A stretch of 64,000 bases of DNA from Yponomeuta sedellus. Its lineage: Eukaryota > Arthropoda > Insecta > Lepidoptera > Yponomeutidae. Below, piece after piece: positions 1 to 63,379 of this stretch (the stretch's first letter is position 1; the number at the start of each line of letters is the position of its first letter). Under the pieces are notes generated by a model. It was not told where the DNA came from and did not search any database. It saw nothing but the letters and a program-made list of their open reading frames with translations. The translations under genes were made by a program, and so were the position numbers. The stretch is taken from positions 26,255,226 through 26,319,225 of the forward strand of contig OW203722.1 of NCBI GenBank assembly GCA_934045075.1. The letters are read 5' to 3'.

Positions 1-61
1 TAGTATTCTAACTCAAAACATACGTAGCATATCACGAAATTTACCAGATTTAGAAGTTCAG

Positions 62-2832
62 TTGAGCAAACTTAGCTTCACTTGCGACATTATCATATTG
101 ACGGAATGCTGGCTATCTTGTACACCAATATGCCCTAATATAAAAGGATACATCGCTTATACAACAAAAAACAACGGTAACCAAAATGACGGCATTGTTG
201 TATACACAAAAAGTGATCAGTCTTACAAAATAGAAGAAACCGCTATAAGTGAAGCAAACTGCCTAATTATATCAAAGGGTCAAGATTTAGCGGTGGTAGG
301 AATTTATCGTTCACCGTCATATAAAAATAAACAAAAATTTTTTGATTCATTAAATTCAATACTGACAAAAATCACGCATTGTGTTGATGGGCGATATAAA
401 CATACCCATTAATGACTCGAAAGTTGACGATGATGGTGACTATTATCTAACATTAAACGCTTTTCATGGTCTATTACCTGGACACTCTTTTGTCACTAGA
501 GATGCAAGTGGAACTTGTCTAGATCACGTCATGATCAAAACTAAACACCAAGCAACTACAGTTGTATGCCAAACAACGGTAACTGACCACAAAGCTGTCT
601 TGTTGTCGTTAGACTGCAACCCAAATCCCATTACTGAATTTGCTATTCAATTCAAAAAGTCTATTGACGCAGAAGGTTTGGATAACGACATATTGACCAT
701 AAACTTAGATCCTATATACAAAACTAACGAACCAGATATACAAATGGATTACCTAACAAGTAAAATACAATCGGCCATAAATAAAAACACTAAAATAATA
801 AAACTACCAAAACGTGCACGAATAATAAAGCCGTGGATAACCCCAGGTCTTCTTCGATGTATCAAAAACCGAAATGTACTTCACAAAAAATCTGTAAAAG
901 CACCAGATAATATTATTTTAAAGATTACTTATAGCAGATACAGAAATCATTGCAATAAAATATTACGTAAAATTAAAACCGCATACGAAAGGGATTTAGT
1001 AGCAAAAGCGGGAAATGATAATAAAAAGCTCTGGACAGCCATAAAAGACATTACAGGAACTACAAAACAAAGATCAGTACCTAAAGAACTCCTTAATTTA
1101 AAAACCTCTCCAAAGCAATCACTTAATGAAGTAAACAAGTTTCTAGTTAACATGGGAAAGAACCTTGCTGAAAAAATCAAACTTCACAAAGACGACACAA
1201 CTTCAATATCAAAAACCAGGACAAATACCAATATTGACTCATTTGTTCTACTGGATACAGATGAGAGCGAAGTAGAAACCACAATTCTAAATTTAAAGAC
1301 TGATTGTGCTACGGGATATGACGAAATTCCCTCGACACTTTTAAAACAATATAATAAATTCTTAATACCACCACTAACATATATATTTAACTCTTGCTTT
1401 CACGCCGGTATATTTCCTAAGTGTCTTAAAAAATCTATAGTTACACCTGTGCATAAGAGTGGAGACAGAGGTTGTATCAACAATTACCGACCAATTTCAA
1501 TACTACCCTCAATCTCAAAATTATTAGAAAAAATGTTAAACAACAGATTATCACAATTCCTGAAAAAAAAAAAAAATTATTTCAGATAACCAATTCGGCT
1601 TTCGCAGTGGTAAATCTACTGACGATGCTATACATGCTCTAACTGATGACATAGTTACAAACTTAGACAAAGGTAATAAGTGCGTGACAGTATTTCTAGA
1701 TCTGGCAAAAGCCTTTGACACGGTCTCTGTTCCACTGTTAGTCAAAAAGCTGGAAGCCATAGGTATAAGAGGAAATGAGCTGTGCATTTTTGAGAATTAC
1801 CTTCTCGAAAGATATCAAAGTGTCAGAGTTGATACGTATGTCAGTAAGGAGGCCTCGATTACCTACGGAGTGCCACAAGGCAGTATCCTTGGGCCTACAC
1901 TCTTCCTGATATACCTGAACGACCTTCTCCGTATACAATCTTTTCCAGGTAGAGTTATCTCCTATGCAGACGACACCGCCCTTTCCTTTGCTTCTAGTAC
2001 TTGGCCAAAAACCTTTGAGATGGCACAAAAAGGATTTGATACAGTATATACGTGGCTTTGCGCAAACCAGCTTACGTTAAATATTGACAAAACAAAACTT
2101 ATTACTTTCTCAATGAGGCAACAAAAGATCGATAACAAATTAAATATACTTGTGCACGAATGTCCATTTCAAACGAGGAATTTAAAAAATTGTCATTGCC
2201 CGAAATTAGAAAAGGTAAATTCTATTAAATATTTAGGCATTATCATTGACCATCACTTAGATTTTAAAGAACATATTAAGCTAACGACCTCTAGAATAAG
2301 AAAATTAATTTACATATTTAAAAAGCTTAGATACGTTCTCGATCCGTTTCGTTTAAAGCAGGTATACTATGCCCTATGTCAATCTCTTTTGAGCTATGGT
2401 ATTTCCTGCTGGGGCGGAGCGTCAAAAACTATTTTAAAAAAGCTGGAGGTTGCTCAAAGGGCCGTTTTGAAAGTCTCAACTTTTAAAAATATTTGTTTCT
2501 GTACAAATGAACTTTATAAATATTGTGAGGTTTTAACTATACGACAATTATTTATCTTAAAAATTCTGTTGCACCAGCACTCTAAATGAAAACCAAACTC
2601 TTCTTTAGTGGATAAAAGGCGTAAATACAAGGTCTGTGAATATGACAGATCCTTTAGGACAACCTTCAGCCAAAAATTTTCACCTTTCCTGGCGCTTTAC
2701 ATCTACAATAAATTAAATAAGTTACTGGCATTTCATACCTGTGACTATCATTATTGTAAAATTATATTGACAAAATGGCTGCAAAATCTGTCATATGCTG
2801 AGACCGAGACACTGATGGCAGTAACGAAATAA
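62..2832 (+). pseudogene. LINE ORF2 remnant: AP endonuclease plus reverse transcriptase
   Basis: The coding region is split by visible lesions. 62-about 380 carries the first part of an apurinic-type endonuclease. A frameshift near 370-390 moves the rest to the frame of 381-1589, which holds a GDIN motif and a later TDH motif of the endonuclease and then the RT start with YRPIS. A 14-base A run at 1563-1576 coincides with a second frameshift; the reading then resumes in the frame of CAA at 1591 with GFR, FLDLAKAFD, GVPQGSILGP and YADDTAL, the catalytic RT core. TGA at 2587-2589 interrupts the C-terminus, which continues in the same frame to 2832. Two frameshifts and one nonsense codon mean it is not functional. 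Confidence 0.87.
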
Positions 2833-3025
2833 AAATTAGAGTACTTACTAAAAGTATAAAGTTAAAAAGAGATAGATAAAAAAGGCTTGTTTTGTATGTT
2901 CACCATATCAGGCCAATAACTTATGAATCAATGTAAGATTCATAATTTAAGAACAATTACATAATATATATATCTGCTTTCCATAATTTAATGATGTAGG
3001 TTTATACATTACTTTACATAACTAT

Positions 3026-3121
3026 GAGAGGGTGTGTATTGTTTTATATTTTAATGTATATCTTAGTGTGTAACTACACACTAAGATATACATTAAAATA
3101 TAAAACAATACACACCCTCTC
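3026..3121. repeat. Near-perfect 47-bp inverted repeat with 2-nt spacer
   Basis: Bases 3026-3072 are matched by their reverse complement at 3075-3121, leaving two bases between the arms. It lies in the 3' untranslated part of the LINE. Transcribed, it would form a long hairpin. No transposon ends are visible at its borders. Confidence 0.93.
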
Positions 3122-3496
3122 ACACACACTCACTCACAAACATTATTACACAAAGAGAGGTTCCCTACTCACAGCACACTTTTAAATATTTTAAATGTTA
3201 TGCATGATTAATAAATGTTAAAAAGTAAACAAAATTTTAAGTTTTAAAGGTTTTAAAGATAACACCTTAATGTCACTTCTTTGGAATTATATTACATATT
3301 ATTGATGTACGAACACGCCCTCTAAATAATTACCATACCTTTTGGGATGAGGCGCTGCTTACTGTAATACAGGCAATAAGCCTAGCTCAGTAGCAGATGC
3401 TGTATGATTTTGTGCTATTGAACGTATCAGTCCTGTGTAACTTAGCCCTATTTTGTATTCTTTGGTCAATAAAAATATTCTTATTCTTATTCTTAT

Positions 3497-4198
3497 ATAA
3501 GTACCTTATATAAGTTATATATAAGTATTTTTATCTTGTTATCCCCAAAAGTGTTATAGTTTTTCTTTTCATGTTTAGAATTTCGGCTATAACGCAAAGC
3601 ATGCACGGTTTAAAGCAATGTTCAAAAGGCACAAGAATACAATTTTAAATTACCTGTTTTGGTTTTTCAAAATATATAATCTGTGGTTAACGGTACAATT
3701 ATTTAATACTTTAAATAATTAAGTATTTGTGTTAAAGTGTCATTGTACTACTGTTTGTTTTCCTTAATAAATATAAATAAAAATAAAATGAAATAATTGT
3801 AAAATTTGTTCGTTTGAACTGTATGTTGGTCACAGCTCATTTATCAAAATGTAGTTTAGGTGCTTAGGAAAATACGTGAATACAAACTAACGAGCGAACC
3901 AGTGGACAAATGGATGGGTGTAGGAACGGACAAACTAGTGTACAGTCTGTTAGCTTTTAGAATATACCTCGGCTACTATCGGATAGAATCGGATATGTTC
4001 GTGAAAAAGAAATATTGGAACTAATGTGACACTTAACTTTACGTAACTTTTGAAAATAGTGAAGAAAAGTTATAGACAGAGCAGGAAGTATTAAACTCGA
4101 GTGCTTTCAGCGAAAACCGAAGCCTACTCTAGAGCCCGAGGTATATTCTATAAGCTAACAGACTCTATACGAGTATATGTACATAGAATGCTAGAATC
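3497..4198. other. AT-rich intergenic stretch without recognised gene
   Basis: No coding signal, RNA gene or convincing repeat border is visible on either strand. The sequence is AT-rich with scattered poly(A)/poly(T) runs. Confidence 0.5.
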
Positions 4199-4597
4199 AT
4201 TGATAATAACCCTCTTGTATGTCCCCACTGCTGGGGCCCGAGTCTCTTCCTGCATCGCAGAAAGGTTAGGCCATACTACACCACGGGGGCCAAGTCCGGG
4301 TTGGTGGATTATTGTAAGTGGCAGTGGCAGGCCTCACTGTCAGAAGTTATCAAGCCACCCATAAGGCCTATGACATGATTTAACGACGGCCATTACGTGA
4401 CAGCCGGCACCAACGGCTTTTTCTTTTTTATTCAGCGTTGGCAAGGCAACGTACCTTGCCAATCACGGAAGCGCTCGGAAAAATGCCACTAGCGGTAGTC
4501 ACGGGATGGTCACCCATCCAGTATCTGACCGCGTCTGTTGTTGCTTAACACAAGTGATTGTTTCCAATCACCCGGTTCCACTAGGCCACGAGCGCTT
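4199..4597 (+). repeat. Dispersed repeat family B, near full-length copy
   Basis: This is one of about ten copies of an approximately 370-400 bp repeat. Conserved landmarks in order are a start like GATATCAACCCTT, CCCCACTGCTGGGGC, GGCCATACTNCACCACG, CAGAAGTTATCAAGC, GACAGCCGGCACCAACG, a short hairpin GTGATTG/CAATCAC, and an end like GGCCACGAGCGCT. Other copies are at 6445-6605, 12143-12235, 15570-15938, 16753-17115, 27345-27628 (minus), 29265-29345, 47859-48121 (minus), with fragments at 29699-29730 and 51138-51163. It encodes nothing recognisable. Confidence 0.82.
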
Positions 4598-5176
4598 CAA
4601 CCAGCGCTAAAATCATTACCTTTTGGTTATGATTATAGTTCTTTTGGCTCTGCTTAGTCGGCTGAAAAAACTACCAGCTTAGGAATAGAGTACGTGCCTA
4701 AACTGACAGTTTTTTCAATGTCGCTCAGAGCCACTTCTTAATAGTCTCGAGTTTGACCATCTACACGTCGCTATTGTCTAGCGAGGTACTTTCTCCGATC
4801 TGTATGGGATGGGAATCGCTATAATTGTTCATTATTACGTATTATGAATGCGCAAGTGAAGGTAATGAGAGTGGAGTCGGAAAAAGCTACCATTGTCTGC
4901 CTGTGACGTTTCTTTTAGAGAAGACTTGATGGGAAACACTTAAAGGATATTGGCAGCCAGTTGATGAGGTGAATTAAGAGTGAAGCGATTGCCCTATCTA
5001 TCCAAAAAGGGGTTTGTATGTACAAGTCGGCGTCGATACAAATATTTTTTTCTATGTTCATCCAAAGGGTGTCTGGATGAGATCACTTTTAGTGATAAGG
5101 CTGCCGTCTGTCTCTTAGGTTAAGAAATATCTGTGTAATTTCCATTTTTATGTAAAATAAAGTGTTCTCTATGTAT

Positions 5177-5680
5177 CTATCTATCAAGTTCTAACATAAA
5201 ACAACATTTATTTCCCATGTGGACACACTTCGATCCAATAGAGGATGTATTAGCAAATAACAAGATAAAACGTAACCGTAAGATGAAGGAAGAAAGGTTG
5301 ACGAAACAAATATATATTGCGAATGTGAGTGGAAGGTCTGGTAAGGGATGTCCCAGGCGGATATGCATCGAGCAAATAGCAAAGGGGAAGATAAAAAGTA
5401 CCTGGAACCGGCGTGCGTGCATGCAACGACTAATGAACGTTGATAAAGCGGAGGTGATCTGTCGGGATCGTTGCAAGTGGCAGTCCCTGGTCTTTGCCTA
5501 CCCCTCTGGGATACAGGTGTGAGGTTACGAACAATTATTTACAAAAGATAACGTAACCTCACGCCTGTATCTCGGAGGGGTAGAGTGCCACTTGCCACGA
5601 TACTGACATATCAACTTCGCTTCCTCAACGTTCATTACTCGTTTTAAGCAACCACGCCGTCTTTGGGTACTTTTCATCTT
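5177..5680. repeat. Inverted pair of LINE 3'-terminal fragments
   Basis: The left half (to about 5522, plus strand) reads as the C-terminus of a LINE ORF2, ending with a CKWQSL...YPSG motif and TGA. The right half (about 5551-5680) is a diverged reverse complement of about the last 125 bases of the left half, separated by about 28 bp. A related single copy lies near 14870-15000. The RTE-like affiliation is a guess from the ending motif. Confidence 0.6.
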
Positions 5681-6444
5681 GCATACGTTACAATCTTAAA
5701 TAAATCTTAAAAAGTAAAAACTAGTTTTGACTGCAGAAAAATAAAGTAAAATTCTAATATGTAGGTATCCATCAATGTAGAGTTGGTTTTCGGTCTTACA
5801 TGTTCAACCTAACACCCTTCGCGCTCCGCTACGCTACGCGCTTCGTCGCACCTATAGTTTTGCTGTCGCAGATTGAGTAATGCATTTGGTATTTCAAATG
5901 TAAGCTTTGGACACAAGTGCATTTGACTGATTTTAGCAGTCAAAACTAGTTTCGACCGTTTAAGAGTTTTGACTGTGACACATACAACTATTTAACATAA
6001 CATTTACATACAAGCACTAGACTAGGATACCCTGTGCCGTGTGAATCCAAGGCCTGGGTTTTTTTTTTCTTTCTTTCAGCCGAGATTCCAACCCGGGACC
6101 TCTTGCATGGTAGGCAGACGCGCTACCGCTACGCCTCAGAGGTCGTCATTTTACAAATCGAATCGAATCGGTTGAATTTACATTGGAGTAAAAATCTAAT
6201 TCGCGAAAACAATATAAACGGTTTCATACATTTAAATACTAGATCACTTCCACACAACACGGTCGACTTGTCCTGGTCCGAAACTAGGATACGTGTGGTA
6301 TGGTTACCAGACGAAATCATCACAAACATGGAAATACATCCTGTATAGGAATGTTTGTGGAAACCCACAATCTATGGCATCCTAAACAGACGTGATACCT
6401 CTTGATATATGATATGGTTGCAATCAATAGTATTAAAAACCAAT

Positions 6445-6605
6445 GACATCAACCCTTTTGTACGTGCCCCACTGCTGGGGCACGGGTCTCTTCCTGCATC
6501 GCACGAAGATTAGGCCATACTTCACCACGAGGACCAAGTCCGGGTTGGATTGCTTTGTTTGATTGTAAGACAGTGGCGAGCCTTACTGCCAGAAGTTATC
6601 AAGCA
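6445..6605 (+). repeat. Repeat family B, 3'-truncated copy
   Basis: It begins with the family start (CATCAACCCTTTTG), carries CCCCACTGCTGGGGC and stops after CAGAAGTTATCAAGC. Confidence 0.75.
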
Positions 6606-6733
6606 TCACAATATCATTTCAAGAGCTCGCGCAAATAAAATAACAAATTTCGCGACGAAGATCAAAGGAGGCGCCGAATAAAATTTCACTTTTCACCCCC
6701 GAGCGATCTTCTGATATTTTGATTGTCTTCCCC

Positions 6734-7110
6734 AAACTTGGTACTATGAAATGAAATAAAAAGTTTTTATTCAAAGTAACGCAGAAACTGCGGCTTCATG
6801 AACGTTACAATTCAAGCTAGGTGTCCATTTCAAAATCTAGAGCAAAAAACCTCCAAACATAGTGTTTTCAAAGTCCATGATTAACCGAGTTTACATAATT
6901 ATTATAAACATAGAACTCATGCATTGTACTGGCTTTAGTTCCAGACATCATTGTCATCTAAATAATCCTTAATGTTATAGTAGCCCTTTTGGCACAAAGT
7001 GTGCTTAACATATTTTTTTAACTGCGTTTCAGGCAAGCTTAATATATCTTCAGGGATTTTACTATACAAGCGTATACCTACAATGCCCCATGAAGGATGT
7101 ATTATTTTGC
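6734..7110 (-). mobile_element. LINE 3' end (ORF2 C-terminus plus 3'UTR), minus strand
   Basis: Read on the minus strand, 7090-6950 encodes a LINE C-terminus containing IPEDILSLPETQLKKYVK and ending DDNDVWN then stop. The 3'UTR follows, ending in TTTATTTCATTTCA at 6734. The same family occurs at 19113-19506 (plus) and as a terminal fragment at 59045-59139 directly upstream of the last exon of the large gene. Part of the 3'UTR, about 6830-6880, is rearranged relative to the 19-kb copy. Confidence 0.75.
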
Positions 7111-7698
7111 CAGCCTAAATAGTGGGAACAAAAGCTTATGTTTATTTCTAGTATTTACATTGTAACTAAACTTATGATTTCATTTTAAATAACATTTGAA
7201 TTTAACGGTAGGTACCAATGAAACTTTTAAGTGACGCCAAATAGGCTTTGCCCAAAAGCTTGGTTATACTTAATAATTAGTAGCATTATAAGCATACGAG
7301 GAAGGAACTGGCTGTAATCCGGTAGCATGCAAATAAGGCTCGCAACCAATCCCGCTATGCATCGGTAGCTCTTAAGTCTTACGTAATGCTAATGAGCGCA
7401 GTCGTAATATGATCCAAATATGCATAAGCAATTAGCGGCGACAGTGATCTGGTTTAGAGATTGCATCTGTTGATAAGTCCATGATACAGGCCACTATTTA
7501 GTGCAAATATTACTGCGAGTAGACCTCAGGCCATTGGTTATTCGTGTTACGGACTTGCATACAATTCTACAGGTTGTGACAGAGTTCATGATTCAATACG
7601 ATTTGTATTTGGTTGTGAATTTTGGTCACTAGATCAAATATTACTGCAGCGACTTTTTCGCAAAATTTTCGATGGTTTACTGAACTTTTACATGTTAC
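7111..7698. other. Intergenic DNA, nothing recognised
   Basis: No coding region, RNA gene or repeat border could be supported between the LINE fragment and the SINE. Confidence 0.4.
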
Positions 7699-8205
<507 letters not shown>

Positions 8206-8740
8206 TATGTTAAAGACAATTTTGCTATGTTAGTTTATATTTTTATTTAAGTACCTACTCTTTATAGAAATTAGTACGACTGAATAATTTCGTTAAATAG
8301 GCCTCATCGAGATACGCCGAGTGATTTCTATATTTAGTGCAGCACTTATAGTTTCATTCACCTTTTTGAAGAGATGCACTTCAGAATTGGGTCATCGGCT
8401 GCCGGGTTCGGTTTAATGTTAAGTGCTTGAAATGGCTTTTAAGCGTCTGGTAATGAGCGAAAGCACTTAAAACTCTATCTATTAAGTTTCAGGATGTTAG
8501 ATTAGGTTAGGGGTCTTACATGACATCAAGTTTGAACATAAAGTTTATTGAGTGAGAGTTCATTTCATCGGTCTTTAAGCAAAACAGTTTAACCTTAACG
8601 CACGCCGTAACACCTTAAGCACCTACATTATTCAAGCCCCGCATCTGCTGACCGAAAATCGCTCCAATTAGCCACCTGTCGCTACGGTATCACTGCGAAT
8701 CCGTGCATTGACGTCGCCGGGAGCGGGGCTGAGTTACCGT
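8206..8740 (+). promoter_or_regulatory. 5' flank and probable leader of the ABTB2-like gene
   Basis: This region lies upstream of the first coding exon. The coding frame is closed by TAG at 8669-8671, with no ATG between it and 8741. GC content rises sharply from about 8700 into the coding exon. No TATA box or initiator can be asserted by eye, and an untranslated upstream exon joined elsewhere cannot be excluded. Confidence 0.3.
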
Positions 8741-59338
<50,598 letters not shown>

Positions 59339-59825
59339 CCCTGGAGAATGTAGCTATAGATGTAAGATAAATAATTAAAACAGCAAACAAAATCTGAAAC
59401 AGTATTAGATAAGGCGTAGGGTCCTGATTTTTTAAAAATATTTAATTGTTATCTGCCATTAGCATAGTTGTATTTTCTTTTAAAAAATTTAAAACTTAAA
59501 TGATTAGGTAATATAATTTAAAAATTATATTTTGTAAATCATGCTTTTTTTTTAAATTTTATGTAGGAGTCTAATATTCATTGTAAATCTTATTTTATTT
59601 TATATTATACCTACACTCATGTATAACTATTTATAAATTGCATGTTTACGTTAAGTAGATATTACTTCTGGATTATTAAAGATGATATTTTGACTTTATC
59701 AATTAAAACCGTGTAACAAAATTATTTGTAGGAACCTAAAATTCAATATGAGTGTAATAAATTTTATATTTTGTATCATGCATTGTTAAAAGTGTAAAAA
59801 TAAAAGCTTTATGTTGAAAAATTAC
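59339..59825 (+). terminator. 3' untranslated region and polyadenylation signals
   Basis: AT-rich 3'UTR. ATTAAA at 59675-59680 and AATAAA at 59799-59804 are candidate hexamers; the second, followed by TTTTGTTTCC, is the better one. The CEPT1-like gene starts about 550 bp further on, same strand. Confidence 0.6.
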
Positions 59826-60369
59826 TATTTTGTTTCCAATTCATTTTCCCAGCAAATAATTGTTTACCGTCAAACGGATTCTGAGACGTTAAAAATTTCA
59901 AATGTACCACCCATCACCAAATAAAAGTAACGTTATTTGATAACAATCATGAACGTTCGGAGGGCGATTAAAACGTGTAAACATTTCTAAGAGGCCGTCT
60001 TCCTAAAAGAATACCGATGTAGAAAATAAACATAGCAGTCCGGCCGGTAGTTGATTACATTTTATTTTAGTTAATGTCCCTTCCATCTTGGCCCCAATTT
60101 CCCTATTTCCAGGAAAAGTAAAGTATATGGCAATAATTATAAAATTGTCTATGGCCTGACCACAGAACAACATTGCTAAGTTCTTGACTATGGTCTCGTT
60201 GGCAATAAGTGACAGAGAGTTGCAAATTAAAAGTAAACTTATCGTGTCTATGGTGCCGTGATGGTGTGTTGTTGAAGTGCGAGAATTAATTTCTCGTTTT
60301 ATTATAAATCCAATGCGGAAATCATAAGAGCACAGTGTTAATAGTGGGTTTAATGACGTGACAGTGACA
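59826..60369 (+). promoter_or_regulatory. Intergenic region and leader of the CEPT1-like gene
   Basis: It separates the two genes and must contain the second gene's promoter unless an upstream exon exists. An out-of-frame upstream ATG (about 60352) is followed at once by TGA, a 2-codon upstream ORF. No TATA box is asserted. Confidence 0.35.
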
Positions 60370-60581
60370 ATGCAGTTCTATAAGGAGCGAATCCTCAACG
60401 CGGCCCAGCTTAAAAGACTCAGTGAACACAAATACTCATGCACCAGCGCCAGTATACTGGACGCATGGCTCCAGCCGTGGTGGTGTTGGCTGGTGTCGAA
60501 GACGCCGCTCTGGCTCGCACCGAATCTCATTACAATACTAGGTTTAATTATCAACGTCGTCACCACCCTCATACTCGTGTG
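60370..60581 (+). CDS. CEPT1: CEPT1-like exon 1
   Basis: ATG at 60370 (ACAATGCAG) was chosen because no in-frame ATG lies nearby upstream and the conserved N-terminus begins within about ten residues. It holds the first membrane helix and ends CTCGTGTG|GTAAGT with two bases of a Trp codon. Confidence 0.92.
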
Positions 60582-63379
60582 GTAAGTGCGCCAAAGCTGC
60601 AATTTTCTCGCCAATTGTGTCACATTTCCATCTAGCGGAACGACTTTCGTTTTTGCCATCGTAACTTTCTTGCAAACCTACTTTGATGCGGTTGTTGTTT
60701 GTTTTGTACATGTGAATCGCGAGGAATGCCATCGATAATTTAGATGATTGTATTCATATTTACGCGGTGGTTCGGTTAGTAGCGATGTGATTGGCCGCGG
60801 GCGACCGCGCCACCGCTTGCTGATATGATAAGCTATCAGGTGCTAAGAGAGCTGTCTTTCATCCATTGAGTTACAACCCGTCACTGTTCTCTCTGTGTCA
60901 ATGAATGTATAAATCTCATTTTGCTGATAAATCTATTGTCTTGTATTTCTTATGAGACAAATATATTTATACTTATTGAATACTCGCCCTTTACACCTTG
61001 ATAATCCCTCAAAAAAGTTTTGTTTCCTTGATGACAGAATTATAATTAGAAAAGTATTATAATTTTCAACTTATTAACTTTGTTTCAAATTACTGTTCTA
61101 TAGAACATATTTTTTTTTGTGATACAACAAAGAATAAGTAAAGGTTGGAAATAAACCAGGTAATGCTTGGTATTTCTTGAAGTAATGAGATTAATTGATG
61201 ACTTATTAGTAAACAATTTGATAGAGTTTTAGTTCATACTACTACCTACAGTCTATTTATTCTTACTTGTCCAATTTAGTAAACAAGATTCTATCTGTAA
61301 ACTGTAACTTTTTAGTCCAAAACTGCCATACTTCCATAAATGAAGTAAATTGGAACACTCTTTTAGATAACACGCTGCTAATAAACATAGTTTATGAATT
61401 TGCGAGAAAATGTCTATTTTAGGCATCTAATCTCAATTTTAAGGTTAGAATCTTGTTTACTAAATTGGACAAGTAAGAATAAATAGACTGTCGATTATAA
61501 CCCAGTTGCAGCGAAGTCTGTAAAAAGGGTAATGTGATTTGCTCATTTGTTTGTATCACTGATTCTATGATTTGTCATGACTTCTTAACTAATGGTCAGG
61601 GAAGTAGGATCAAATGTGATTTGTGTTTGCACAAGTGTCGTAAGCTATATGAAATCAGCATAAATCCAAAAAAAATTTTAAATTACTGAAAAAAAATATT
61701 TTACTACTTTTGTTTCTGGAGATTATGCTAGAAACTATATTTTGTTTGGATTACTGATCAAACATCACCTTAAACAGTATTAATCACTAGAACAACCAAC
61801 ATGACTCACAAACCAAGAAACTTAAGTTAGTTAAACATTTTCTATGGTTAGTTATTACAAAGGTCAATCTACAATGTTGTTCAACAATGTTTGATTTGAG
61901 AAATGCGGATGATGCTGTTTAATAATCAACCTTTGCTCGCTTTAGACCTATGACGCAGTGGGCCTAAGTCGCGTTATGCCTAGACCAAACGAGATGTGGG
62001 TGTATTGTGACTTAAGTCAATTGCTCTTTAGTTCAATAGCGATAAAGGCTTAGTGAGACTAAGGTTCATTGAGTATTGGTTCAAGAGCAAGATAGATTGT
62101 CTGTACTGTCTATGTAATGCCTATACTCGTACCAAGGGTGCTTAATGAAACTGTTGTACAAAAGATTTAACTTTAATACACTTAAAAATATAAACAATTA
62201 AAAATATAATTCTCATGCTTCTTAAACAAAATTAGCCTATATTCACCTCTCCATGGACAATGTGGGATGTAGACCAGACGCTCATTGGAAATGACATTTA
62301 GGCATAATGCGACTTAGACACACTGCATTATAGGTACACAGAGAGCAAAGGCAGCCTAGTAGTTAAATACTTAAAGAATAAAGAATAAAGATAAATAAAT
62401 AATAAATGATAAATGAATAAAGAAAAATAAAGAATAAATCTTTATTCTTTATTCTTTATAAATACTTAAGGCATTAAGTCCGCCGTATTGTACTGTTATT
62501 TAAGTGCAATAAAAGTATTAGTAATTAATTAAATAAATTAAGTTGACAAATCTGGATTTTCCAAAGTGACTGGATTTCCCCTCTTGAATCTCAGTATATG
62601 CAAGTATATGTTTTGAGTTATGAATATATTTTGTAAAATTATAACCTCACTTTTTCACTGGAATATATTGACTATAATTACATTTTACTTAGACCATTCA
62701 AATGATTGAAATACTTTAAACTTCAACGGATTATTCAACCTTTCACATTATCTACCTAAAGTGTACAAAGTTTTATTGAAATCACAAATCCTTCAATATC
62801 ACAAAATTTGCAAAAAAGACTCTCAAACTTTCGTTTATGTATGGTTATATGTCGTTAAGTGGTTTAATTTGTCAATGCGGAGGAAATTATCATTAGCTCG
62901 TATCTTCTGTAGTATGTTAATTAAGTAGTATTTTTTTTTGAATTCCAATCAAGCATCTTTTGTTTAATTCCAAGGACATCACTCAATGGGTTAAAACACC
63001 TTGATTTTGATACCCTCTAACAACCTGCATGGACATTTTAACAACCTAAATAAGTTTTAAGAAGGTAAAGTGATACTTTTCGTGATTAGATTCTATAACA
63101 GTGCAGTCCACTGACTCATCCCAAAATCCTCCACTCAGGTACAGTCCCGACGCCAGGCAAGACCCGCCACGATGGGCGTGTTTCCTCTGCGGCATTGGCG
63201 TGTTCATCTACCAGAGCTTGGATGCCATCGACGGCAAGCAGGCGCGGCGTACCGGCAGCCAAAGTCCGCTCGGGGAGCTGTTTGACCATGGCTGTGACTC
63301 CATATCCACCGTGTTCATCGCACTTGGAGCCTGCATCGCTGTGCGGCTCGGAGAGTACCCCACTTGGATGTTTTTCCAG
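60370..63379 (+). CDS. CEPT1: Choline/ethanolamine phosphotransferase (CEPT1/bbc-like), first two coding exons, 3' end outside window
   Basis: Exons 60370-60581 and 63139-63379 join in phase and give 151 residues; further exons lie beyond 64000. The product transfers phosphocholine or phosphoethanolamine from the CDP-alcohol to diacylglycerol, the last step of the Kennedy pathway, in the endoplasmic reticulum or Golgi membrane. The family signature DGx2ARx8Gx3Dx3D is complete at about residues 102-124 (DGKQARR...G...DHGCD). The N-terminus [16 protein letters not shown] and the membrane segment [13 protein letters not shown] agree with this family. Family members are about 400 residues, so roughly a third is present. 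Which substrate is preferred cannot be read from this part. Drosophila bbc is the named insect relative. Confidence 0.95.
60582..63138 (+). other. CEPT1-like intron 1 (2.6 kb)
   Basis: AT-rich. It holds the MITE at 61248-61491 and an AATAAAG-type simple repeat and palindrome at about 62369-62460. Nothing codes. Confidence 0.75.
61248..61491. mobile_element. MITE, about 244 bp, with about 46-bp terminal inverted repeats
   Basis: The left end ACAGTCTATTTATTCTTACT is mirrored by the right end ...AAATAGACTGT; the arms match for about 46 bases. The centre is AT-rich and non-coding. Confidence 0.87.
63139..63379 (+). CDS. CEPT1: CEPT1-like exon 2 (catalytic motif)
   Basis: Acceptor CCTCCACTCAG|G, donor TTCCAG|GTTGGT. 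Residues 71-151, with [40 protein letters not shown] and the downstream helix [12 protein letters not shown]. The aspartates of the signature are all present. Confidence 0.95.

Larger units (their letters stand above)
1..3496 (+). mobile_element. Non-LTR retrotransposon (LINE), degraded, cut by the window edge
   Basis: A LINE copy reads rightwards from the window edge: endonuclease, reverse transcriptase, then a 3' untranslated region. The coding part ends at 2832. A 3' tail follows with AATAAA near 3468 and a run of ATTCTT repeats to about 3496, typical of LINEs that end in a short tandem repeat rather than poly(A). The 5' end lies outside the window. The RT is close in layout to the second LINE at 35823-37555 (shared YADDTAL box, the same cysteine-bearing insert before an IKYLG motif, similar C-terminus), so both belong to one clade, jockey/CR1-like by general appearance; the exact clade is not resolved. 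Confidence 0.88.

Noticed and set aside
4555..4597. Family B as a Helitron (hairpin followed by CTAG)
   Set aside because: The hairpin and CTAG are there in one copy, but similarity between copies continues past CTAG to GAGCGCT, and another copy has TTAG, so the end rule is not met.
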